Shown: in pieces, positions 53,401 through 61,900 of the stretch | Layout of the letters: every line of letters begins with the position of its first letter | Position numbering within the stretch: the first letter of the stretch is position 1 | Origin: Gammaproteobacteria bacterium UBA7310 | GTDB lineage: Bacteria > Pseudomonadota > Gammaproteobacteria > Pseudomonadales > Ketobacteraceae | Reading direction: 5' to 3' | Assembly: GCA_002471665.1 (NCBI GenBank) | Contig: DKQK01000069.1 | Coordinates: 263,098 to 327,097, forward strand | Length of the DNA stretch: 64,000 nucleotides | The notes under the pieces: generated by a model | Told to the model about the DNA's origin: nothing | Seen by the model: the letters and a program-made list of their open reading frames with translations, nothing else | The model's database searches: none | Position numbers and translations under genes: made by a program

Positions 53401-55651
53401 CACTCAACGGGTTACCGCTATCATCAAAGCTCCAGTTGCCTGCAGTATCTGTCATCGTTGTTCCTCTGGAGACACCGTCAACAAAAACCTCAACACTGCC
53501 ATTAGCTTCTGCCGTGCCGTTATAGACCAGAGTGGTATCGGAGGTTATCCAGTCCGCCACCACTGCGGTATCGTCAGAGAACCCCGTCACAACGGGAGCC
53601 GGTGGAACCTGTGTGTCAATCTCCAAATCAACACCTGCCGGCGCCGACAGATTGCCCGCCTCATCCGTTGCTCGCCAGACCAGAGTGTAAACGCCATCCG
53701 TCAGGGGCGAGCCTGTCAAATCGAAAGACCAGGCACCAGTACCGTCTGCAGCCCGGGTACCCTGGGACGTGCCATTCAAAAACATTTCCACGGTGGCGCC
53801 GGCTTCGGCCAAACCGTCGAATATCAACGTGGTGTCACTGGTGATAAAATCCCCGGCTACGCCACTGTCAGCTGTGATCGCACCGGGTACCGGCATGGAA
53901 GGTGCAAGCGTATCCACCATGAGGCTGAAATCAGCCGACAACACCGATTGCAGCCCCGCCTGATTCTCCGCCATGGCATTGATAATGTAGGCTCCGTCAG
54001 CCAGTGATGTAGCCGTGTAATCAAACGTCCAGTTACCGCCGGCATCTGTGGTGGTGGTGCCCAACTGAAGGCCATCCAGAAAAACGGCAATATCAGTATC
54101 GACATCGGCGCTTCCCACTATTACAAGGGTGGTATCAGCAGTGACACCATCACTGGCGCTGTTGGTGTCATCCAGCACGCCCGTGATCACCGGGGCAGCC
54201 GGTGGTAGGTTATTGATGATCACCATAACTTCTGCCGATATCGCGGATAGGTTACCGGCGACATCCATTACCTGAGTGGTCACAGAGTATAGGCCGTTGG
54301 CCAGGGGAGCCGAGGTTAAATCCAGCGACCAATTCCCGGCTCCATCGACTGCAGCAAGGCCGGCGGAAGCACCATCGATCAACACATCCACGTAATGCCC
54401 TGGCTCTGCCGCCCCTACAATCTGTATGGCACCAGTGGCGGTAATCCCGTCCCCCACTATGCCGGTGTCAGGCAACAGTGAGGTGACAGAAGCCGGCGCC
54501 GGCGCCTGGGTATCAATTTCCACCGGGAAGATCACAGAAGCCGGAGAATCATTGCCCGCTAAATCCCGGGCCGACAAGGTAAACCCATACACCCCATCTG
54601 CGAAGTCAAAGCTGGTAAAATCAAATATCCAGGTGCCCGCGACATCCGCCTGGGCACTGCCGATCACCACACCGTCACGGCGCAACTGAATTCTGCTGTC
54701 AGGTTCAGCCAATCCTGACAACAGCAAAGTGGTATCGTTGGTAACGGCGTCCGTGTTACTGATTCCTGAGTCATCACTTATGGTGAAGACAGTGGGTACA
54801 ACAGGGGCAACCCGGTCCACGGTTAAGGAAAACTGTGGGGATATGGCGCTTTGCAGGGTGAGAAAAGTCGTATCCGCCGTCAATAGATAGGTACCATCGG
54901 CAAGATCCACGGAAGAATAATCCAGCTGCCAGCTGCCATCACTACTGACAACGCTGTTTCCAATGGCGACACCGTCTAAATAGACGGTAACGGTTGTATT
55001 CGGCTCCGCCGTACCATTGACCACAATGGTTCCGTCGGTGGTGACACCATCACCGGCAATATAGGCATCATCTGATATGCCTGAAATAATCGGCGCTGCA
55101 GGTGCTGTTGGATCATATCGAAAAATAAAGGGCCGCGAGGAGAACACACGGTCACCGTTCGGTGCAATGGAAACCAGGTCGATTTCATAACTGTCTGGTA
55201 CGAGGCTGATCGGGGTGAAGTCCAGACTCCACTCACCACTGGAATCCACTACCGTGGATCCACTCATCGAGTCGTTGAGCCAGAATTCTATGACATGACG
55301 GGGTTGTGCTGTTCCCGAGAACCCAATGGTGTCATCGATGATGCGCCCCTCACCAAAGGCTACACCCTCAGACCACAACGAAAGCACGGCAGGCCGCTGA
55401 TAGCCACCTGCGGTAGTGCCTCCATCGCCAGCGTTGAGCGGATCTCCGGCAGAGCCGGAACCACTGTCCACAGGATCGGATGACGAGCCCGATGAGGATT
55501 CATCACCTGAATCTGTCGAACTGGAATTTCCTGAATCACTGCTTTGGGTTTGGTCGGAACGGTCTCTGTCATCCGATCCTCCCCCACCTCCGCCACAGGC
55601 GGTGAATAACAACATGCATCCAAGTAATACCAGAAACCGGATTGCACTCAA
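47447..55651 (-). CDS. Giant modular surface lipoprotein: Ig-like repeats, integrin-type propeller, RTX, DUF2341/LamG-like
   Basis: 2734 residues. Lipobox LFTAC with Cys19, then a 65-residue Gly/Ser/Asp-rich linker, so it is likely an outer-membrane lipoprotein. Domains in order: one divergent and 12 canonical Ig-like repeats of about 98 residues (86-1375; each ends DGxYxxTAxAxDxAGN); two SbsA-like Ig domains (1376-1600); a further beta domain ending SANKAIVI (1600-1730); seven FG-GAP units with DxNxDGxxD calcium loops (1733-2230) that should close one seven-bladed integrin-alpha-like propeller; one RTX-like GSDAADVLVSNGGLDAL (2248 on); a DLADNGN tail; DUF2341; a LamG/ConA-like domain. Starts with TTG at 55651, the only in-frame choice before the signal. 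An adhesion role is inferred. Confidence 0.85.
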   Translation of the reverse strand: MSAIRFLVLLGCMLLFTACGGGGGGSDDRDRSDQTQSSDSGNSSSTDSGDESSSGSSSDPVDSGSGSAGDPLNAGDGGTTAGGYQRPAVLSLWSEGVAFGEGRIIDDTIGFSGTAQPRHVIEFWLNDSMSGSTVVDSSGEWSLDFTPISLVPDSYEIDLVSIAPNGDRVFSSRPFIFRYDPTAPAAPIISGISDDAYIAGDGVTTDGTIVVNGTAEPNTTVTVYLDGVAIGNSVVSSDGSWQLDYSSVDLADGTYLLTADTTFLTLQSAISPQFSLTVDRVAPVVPTVFTISDDSGISNTDAVTNDTTLLLSGLAEPDSRIQLRRDGVVIGSAQADVAGTWIFDFTSFDFADGVYGFTLSARDLAGNDSPASVIFPVEIDTQAPAPASVTSLLPDTGIVGDGITATGAIQIVGAAEPGHYVDVLIDGASAGLAAVDGAGNWSLDLTSAPLANGLYSVTTQVMDVAGNLSAISAEVMVIINNLPPAAPVITGVLDDTNSASDGVTADTTLVIVGSADVDTDIAVFLDGLQLGTTTTDAGGNWTFDYTATSLADGAYIINAMAENQAGLQSVLSADFSLMVDTLAPSMPVPGAITADSGVAGDFITSDTTLIFDGLAEAGATVEMFLNGTSQGTRAADGTGAWSFDLTGSPLTDGVYTLVWRATDEAGNLSAPAGVDLEIDTQVPPAPVVTGFSDDTAVVADWITSDTTLVYNGTAEANGSVEVFVDGVSRGTTMTDTAGNWSFDDSGNPLSDGAHLVTAYVSDVAANVSTAAPDFAFTVDATAPAAPIVSGITDDSGTPGDGVTSDNRLIISGTAETNSTVTILVGGSSVGTVAATAGSWTFDYTSTALADGSYVINAVATDTAGNVSPASASFNLSVDTVAPAAPVLGGITDDTNVAGDGVTNDSTLTVNGNSEAGATISVYLDGLLIGSPLANAGGDWTLDYTGTILADGAYTLTADAMDAAGNLSLMSSALNIQIDTAVPVTPAITSISTDSGTADGVTNDNTLIWNGSAEPGIATQLFIDSVAIGTAIADGLGNWTYDYSAVSLADGAYILTAQSTDLAGNISALSVDFNINVDSVPPPAPVITALSDDTGVVGDAITSDATLLFSGSSEADATIDVYLDAAYLGSTVADNTGIWSYDYSANVLTDGDYLITATATDLAGNTSAGSLSFPATVDSTAPLTPVINNITDDTGVAGDGITSDNRLIISGTGEANASVEIFSGATSFGVVSVDGGGNWSLDNTAIALADGNYTLTAVASDVAGNTSPASGGFTLTLDTGVPTVPAVLGISSDTGTAGDGITADNTLLFSGNADADSTVDVYLDGALIGSVVADGGGNWSLDNSATTLSDGSYAITASARDSAGNASAASSAFNVVIDSTGPVLLSTIPADGAVNAGLSDNLILVFDEPVTPQSGNIVIYNAGGSVLETVPVGDARVTGGGSDTITVNPNAVLVGGSGYYIQVTSGAVADALGNGYSGIADTTSWNFTSEPTALLSSVPADEATGVALNATLNLTFNEQVSVASGFIRIRQVSDNSIEEAIDVTSGQVIGSGTASLSITLADVLVPNTNYYVEIEAGALTNNNAVSFGGVTDNTTLNFTTLNATIPSVLNVTSTVADGTYRAGDVIPILVQFSEAVTVDTSNGSPQLYLDLDVTDRYIRYVSGSGSDTLLFSYTATFGDSSADLSYVSTAALELNGATLRSDFLANAELALPVPGDIGSLSANKAIVIIPDTVLDVSDLQPKDGFFIEGAEAATVYFAHSISSGGDFNGDGFEDIAIGVPDSNLNNTSGGYAYLVYGQSGATRGTVSMSAFNSADGVFVSGAETADYLGGTVNLSGDLNDDGYDDMVVAVPREDDGETNAGALYIIWGSASPSNIDISTDFNTAVGATNAAGFVILGNESADEIGHYLTIDPQNAQFLDAGGDFNGDGVDDLLIGHNQSDFDSQTNAGVGYLVFGRSGSTRSNFKLDTYKKEGFAFYNTGSGDNYVGHSVQFIGDYNGDGYNDVIIGAPQADGGATDSGEAYVVFGNAGPEYQDVDLAALNGINGFTITSADLNSKLGGTVSSADVNGDGLTDVIIGATEIDINGLNDNGAVVVLYGNTSPSHPDVVLESVPAGAGYIITGENDNDRSAFSVRGAGDVNGDGVDDFMISTIHDDDGGVSAGAAWIIFGLTGTSRGDIDLLTLSASDGFKILGDAAADQFGRSATAGDVNGDGYRDMIFSSVAGDNAGSFAGEVNVIWGKDFWAIVEPVSIGDAGLNNLVGSDAADVLVSNGGLDALSAGAGNDIVQIVDTGFFNIDGGRGLDSIQFTSGPNTVDLTALGIESITGIEIIDLADNGNSLVVSKRSVLGLSKEGRSLFVQGGSSDAVTSTPGDAWAYVGTRNEGGINYNVYLDSGAILYVQTTINSSGVVSFASTQTYAFNTTGSGAGVSGNVTDFPVLIRISNSIRDSLQADWDDIRFTDRSQLVTLSHELEVGASGELYAWVMVPQIDGNSTADYITMHYDDVDNDSVPNGQYPRGVWYDYAGVWHFDESSGNALDTTVYQNHGVQSGTISRPGFGVGRGAQFNNSSEQFLVSSNTSLDLSATAWTFMVWHDFPGCTGFGWNSPIYEFLGMGTNFSMSTANVNILGGYRGPKADIDGAALGGLPTLTFWIRECDGHLALTYDPAAATESRFYWGGGQYDSDGSAATFSLQSLVFGNTGTSNSIYIDEARIATKRFSADYIKLTSENQTLNSLVTP
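51525..55110 (-). repeat. Array of 12 Ig-like repeats in the giant lipoprotein
   Basis: Twelve units of about 295-300 bp, with boundaries near 54820, 54520, 54200, 53915, 53625, 53320, 53020, 52720, 52430, 52130 and 51830. Each begins with a VDTxAPxAP-like motif and carries the same core DDTG..GDGVT.D.TL...G.AE....VxVxxDG. Units are clearly related but diverged in DNA. A thirteenth, divergent unit precedes them to about 55400. Confidence 0.85.
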
Positions 55652-55962
55652 CTGGGATACCCTGCCTTCATACTGCTAAATGCTCTATAAGCCCCATAAA
55701 AAGGGAATTTCACTTAATTGAAATATAGTTGAGCATCACCGATTCACCGCAGCGTTGAGGTTATAACGTGCTCTTTTTTGTTACAGATGTGCCAGCGGCG
55801 AAATACTCTTCGCCCCCACAACGCCCCACAATAAACCAATATTTTTCAACAGATTACCATAATTACGCACAAACTTTGGCGCATAGCGGGGCCTTACCCG
55901 GGAATACCTGGGGTTGTGCCGTAACAAAAATAGTACATATGTTGATTGTACTCCAAACAAAC
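55652..55962. other. 311-bp gap between the two giant genes
   Basis: No gene is seen on either strand. It holds the upstream region of the lipoprotein gene and the 3' end of the other giant gene. GGCGAA (55797-55802) and TTCGCC (55809-55814) make a 6-bp hairpin without a T-run. No convincing terminator or promoter was found. Confidence 0.6.
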
Positions 55963-58900
55963 TTAGGGAACTGCCGTGGCATCTATCGTATTTTGAATAT
56001 ACAAATAGGCACCACCATCTTCGTAGATGTCATAATCAACACTGTCCACCGTCGTACTTCCTGTGTTTACCCAGGCATCGGACCCCGACGACACCACCGC
56101 ATCGCTGGATCCTCCTTTCACATACAGGATCGGTGTTTCACTCGATAAACCCAATACCGTCATCCGGCTGACAGTGAGTACATTGCTATCATCCGCCAGA
56201 TCAATGACTTCAATGTCAGTAATGGATTCTTCCCCCAGCGCGGTCAGGTCGAAGGCGTTGAGAGCGCTGCTGAATCGGATCGTATCGGTCCCGGACCCAC
56301 CATCGATATCAAAGAAATTCACGTCGGCCACTTCAATAATATCATCACCGGCTCCGGCCCTGATTGCATCAAGTCCGCCACCGGACACGATGGTATCGTC
56401 ACCATCGGTACCCAGCAGGTTCTCATCAGCACTGGTGCCGGTACCGCTTACATCCACTGCACCCAGGAAATCCCGCCCCCAGATCACATTGACTTCACCG
56501 GCAAAAGACCCTGCATTATCCCCGGCCACAGATGAAACCATAATATCCTGGTAGCCGTCTCCATTGAGATCACCTGATGTGGCCGATTGGCCGAAGCGGT
56601 CGTTACTGATGTCGCCCAGTATTTGGAATCCATCACTGGCGCTGAGGGTGGCCAGGTCAATATCGGTGCGGCTGGTCCCGGTGACACCGAATATGATCCA
56701 GGCAGCCCCGGCGTCGGCACCGGCGTCATCATCCAACCCACTGGACATTAATATGTCATCAACACCATCGCCGTTCATATCACGAACACCATGAACCGTA
56801 TAAGCCGATCTTTCGTTAGCATGTTCACCATAGATCACGTAACCGCGACTGGTGGCCAGTGAATTCAGAGTAAGGTTACTGTGTGGTGCAGAAGAGGTGC
56901 CGTAAACGATCATGGCAGCGCCATTCTCACCACGCGAAGCATAAGAGGCAGAGGGCACACCCACGATCAAATCCGTCAGACCATCGCCATTCACATCCGC
57001 GGCACCCAAAGACCCACCCAGATCCGCGTTAGCATCAGTGGTGCTTATCTTGAATCCATTAGTGCCATTCAACGTTGACAGGTTCACATCACTGTAGGTC
57101 GGCCCGGCGTTGCCGAACACCACATAGGCTTCACCATCATTACTGGATATACCAGGGGCACCCACCAGTATGTCATTGTAACCATCCCCGTTATAATCGC
57201 CGATAAACTGGGGTCGGCCCACATAACCACCCGACTCTGTGTTGTACAGACGGAAACCATGGGTTGCGTATGAATTCAACTGGAAGTTGGCGCGTGTTGA
57301 TCCTGATTGGCCAAAGACCACATACACGTAGCCTGCGTTGGTATTATAATCATCGCCCTGTTCATGACCAATCAGCAGGTCATCGAATCCATCGCCGTTG
57401 AAATCACCACTGGCGTCCAGGAACTGGGCATTATTCGGCGTTACGTAATCGTAAGAAGCGATTTCGTCAGAACTTTCGTAGGATGTGATCACAAACCCCT
57501 TGCTGTTCGTAAAGCCAGAGGTTCGATTGAAATCGGAGGCCAGATTAATTCCAGCAGGTGAGGCATTGCCCCAAATAATGTAAATATTGCCACCGGTTGT
57601 GGCACCATCATCCGCCTTACTGGCAATCACCACCATATCATCGTATCCATCACCATTCAGGTCCCCGCTCAAGTCCACTGCACTACCGGCATAATCCGCC
57701 GTGGCGGCACCGCTCACCGCAAAACCATCACTGCTGCTCAATGAAGACATGGCGATTCCACTGCGGGTTGCACCCGATTTACCGTATACCAGATATGCAT
57801 ACCCGCCACTGGTACTGCTCAGGTTACTGTCCGGTACGCCAATGGCGAGGTCATCAAAGCCATCACCATTGAAATCCCCACCGCTGCTGAGCGCGTGACC
57901 AAAGTACACTGTGGCCGCTTCCGCTCCGGTTATAAAGAATCCATCCGCTGTGCGCAAGCTGCTAATATCCAGCGTTGTGGCACCACTTAACACAATGTTT
58001 TTATTGTTGCTAAGCGACGAAGCAGCCCCAGGAGCAGGCAAAGTCAGGTTCGCATTGGCGTAATCCTGACTGTTGATGACGCCACCATTCAACTCCAGCG
58101 CTGCTGTGGATGCGTAGGCCAGATCGGCAGTGGTGTCACCCAGAGCAACGTTATAGTTAAAGGTCAAGGTGGTGGAGCCCGAACCACTGGTGTAAGGAAC
58201 GTAGACGTCTCCCGCATCCAGTGATACCAGCAGCCTTGGTTTACCCGCGGAGATATTCACGTTAACAATCTCACTGAATGTGACCTGAATGGGCACTTGA
58301 TCACCGCCTCTATAAGTACCGTTGGCAAGGGACGAGGTAACGTTGTTAACCACCGGAGTCGTAACAAACTTGGTGGTAAAGCTCCACGTAGTGTTGTCGC
58401 TGATGCCTGTGTAGGCCACGGAATTAGAATTGACAAAGGCACCAGAATCAATCTCGATATAATATTCCGTCAGAGGGTCCAGTATGGTGTTACGTGACAC
58501 CGAAATGGTGTCAGAACCACTGCCGGTAACCTGACCGCTGGTCACATCTATGGTTTCCACGGTGGAGGCATCTGATACCTTAAGCACACGAATATTGCCA
58601 CTATTAACCGTAACCGCTTCATTGAAGGTGAAACTCAGATTAACATCCAGATTCTGATCCGTAGCATCATCCACCGGTGTAGTGGCCGTTAACTGCGTTG
58701 GGTTGGTGGTAAAATTCCAGGTCGTGGAATCTGATATTCCCGCAAAGGTATTGCCCAAACCATCCGCCACAGCTCCGGACGCAATCTGGACATAGTAGTC
58801 ACTTCCGCCCACCAACGTAGCATCCGGATTGATGGTTAATGTGGTAGTACCTGATCCAGTCACGCGGGCATCGCCAATGGGGACGGTTTCAAATACACTG

Positions 58901-61900
58901 CCACCACCATTGTAGATCACCAGGTTTCCGGACTGAACAGTGACAACCTCATTAAACTCAATGATCAGATTGTCCGTAAAGCCGACACTGGTATTGCCAT
59001 CGGTGGGCGTTAGATTACTGACAGCCGGTCCGCTGGTATCAACGGTCACATTGAACGTTGCGGAGGCTGATGAAGTGTTGCCTGCGGCATCCGTAGCCAC
59101 TGCGGTGAGGGCATAGGTAGCATCGCCCAGGGTAACCGAACTGTGATCATAGCTCCAGGCACCCGCACCACTGGCCGTTGCAGTCCCAATCGATCCACCA
59201 TCGATAAACACCTCCACCGAAGCATTGGCTTCAGCCGAGCCGCTGATAACCAATGTGTTATCAGCGGTGATGCCGTCGCCTCCGGTTCCGGTATCGTCAC
59301 TGATACCGGATACTGAAGGCGCGGCCGGCGTTCCTGTATCAACGGTGATGTTAAAATCATTGGATGCGCTGGACCCGTTACCTGCAGTATCTGTGGCAAT
59401 TGCAGTCAACACGTAGCTACCGTCGCTGACTGCAGTGCCAGTGTGGTCGTAGCTCCAGGCACCTGCACCATTGGCCGTTGCGGTCCCAATCGATCCACCA
59501 TCGATAAATACTTCTACCGAGCTATTTGCCTCGGCCGTGCCCGAGATGAGCAACGTGTTGTCATTGGTAATGCCATCTGCGGCACCACTGTCTGTTGAGA
59601 TCGCCGTGATGGCCGGCGCAGAAGGATCAGCCGTATCAATCGTGATATTGAAATCAGCAGACGCCGCAGAAGCATTACCTGCAGTATCGGTAGTAATGGC
59701 GGTTAACGTATAGCTGCCATCACCCAACACACTGCCAGTGTGATCAAAGCTCCAGGCACCCGCGCCACTGGCCGTTGTAGTCCCAATCGATCCGCCATCG
59801 ATAAACACTTCCACCGAAGCATTGGCTTCAGCCGTGCCCGAGATGACCAACGTGTTGTCATTGGTAATGCCATCTGCCGCCCCGCTGTCTGTCGATATTG
59901 CGGTGACAGCCGGTGCAGAGGGGACGGAAGTGTCCACCGTAATATTGAAGCCACTGGAAACAGATGATGTATTACCCGCCGTGTCGGTGGAAGTCGCCGT
60001 CAACACATAACTGCCATCGCTTAGCGATGTACCGCTGTAATCGAAGCTCCAGGCACCGGCACCATTAGCGGTTGCAGTACCGATTGAACCGGCATCCAGT
60101 AACACTGTCACCACTGAATCTGCTTCAGCGGTTCCGGATATCACCAATGTGGTATCACTGGTAATTCCATCGGCTGTTCCGGTATCGTCTGAAATTGCAG
60201 TCACTGCCGGTGCGGCAGGAGCAGCCGTATCAACAGTAATGTTTAAGGTGGAGGACGTAGCCGAAGTATTGCCGGCAACGTCACTTGCCGTTGCCGTAAC
60301 GGCATAAGTTCCATCGGCTAAGCTGTTACCCGTGTTATCGAAACTCCAATTCCCGGAGCCATCTGCAGTAGTGCTACCAATTGAGCCCGCATCAATAAAC
60401 ACTTCCACCGTGGCATTGGCTTCAGCTGTACCGTTAATCACCAATGTGGCGTCACTGGTGATCTCATCGGTGGATACGTTGGTATCCGTGGAAATACCGG
60501 ACACAACAGGCGCATTGGGTGCAGTAGCGTCAATGGTCACATTAAGGGCCGAAGAGGCAGTAGATTCATAACCGCCAAGATTGGTGGTGCTGGCAGTAAT
60601 CGCATAGGTGCCGTCGCTCAGGCTGGTACCGGAATAGTCAAAACTCCAGTTTCCGGATGCATCCGCCGAGGTGGTGCCCACCGAAACCGCATCAACAAAC
60701 ACTTCAACATCAAAGTAGGCACCAGTGGTTCCACTGAATACCAGGCCGGTATCAGCGGTAATATTATCGCTGGCTGTACCGGTGTCATCAGCAAATCCAC
60801 TGACAGCCGGTGCCGCCGGTGTGACCGGCTGTGATAATGCATCCTGTACGTACAGTGACACATCCGCAATATCATAGCGATTGTAAGTAATGGAATTCAC
60901 CACAGTGCTGCCATTGGGTGACCATGTCTCCCCTGGATCAGTATAAACCCAATCGCTGCTGCCACCGTTCACATAGAGGGTCCGGCTTTCGTCTGAAAGC
61001 GCCAACAAACTCATTTGGCCCAATGAGAGCCCATTGCCATTGTCAGCCAGATCAATTATTTCGATACCACGAATCACTTCGTAATTGATAGACCTCAGAT
61101 CCAGCGACAACCCGGATCCGGTTAACTCAAGGGTATCCTCCCCTCTTCCACCATCTACCCGGATGAAGTTCAAATCCGCCACTTGAACAACATCATCACC
61201 AGCTCCAGCGCTGATGGTATCTGCACCACCTGCGGCAGCGATAGTATCATTGCCATTGGTACCCACTAGGGACTCAGCACCACTGGTTCCACTCAGATCC
61301 GTATCCACGGTAGACAGAAAATCCTTACCCCAGATGACGTTTACTTCACCGGCATCCCCGGCATTGTTATCCCCTTGCCTGGATGCAATGATCAAATCCT
61401 GATAGCCGTCGCCATTAATATCAGCCACCGCATTGGCCATACCAAAATAGTCGACCGCCTGATCCCCAATGATCTTGAATCCATCACTGGAGACTAATGA
61501 ATCCAACAGTACATCCCCACGGGAGGTTCCAGTCTGCCCGTAGATAACCCAGGCTGCACCCGCATCACCGCCACCTTCATCATCCACCCAGGTAGAGGTA
61601 AGAATGTCATCAATCCCATCACCGTTGAGGTCACCAACACCTTCTACAGCGTGTGCAACAAAGTCAGAGGTTCCCTCGCCATAAATTGTGAATCCGCTAC
61701 TGGCTGCTACCGAGCCGAAGGTTACATCCGCATAGGTGGCAGAACTATATCCGTACAGCACCAGCACTGAACCGCTGTCGCCGTAGCCCGAATTGGAGGC
61801 CACGTTTCCGATCAGAACATCAGTGAGACCATCACCGTTAACATCAGAGGACCCGACGGAACCACCCAACCAACTTGCTGCTTCGGATGTCGATATGGTG

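Noticed and set aside
55797..55814. GGCGAA / TTCGCC hairpin as terminator of the giant gene
   Set aside because: Six-bp stem, no T-run, and more than 140 bp after the stop codon; not convincing.
51525..60830. Regular ~300-bp repeats considered as CRISPR or transposon arrays
   Set aside because: Unit length, coding frame and protein motifs are those of Ig-like domain repeats; there are no spacers or cas genes.
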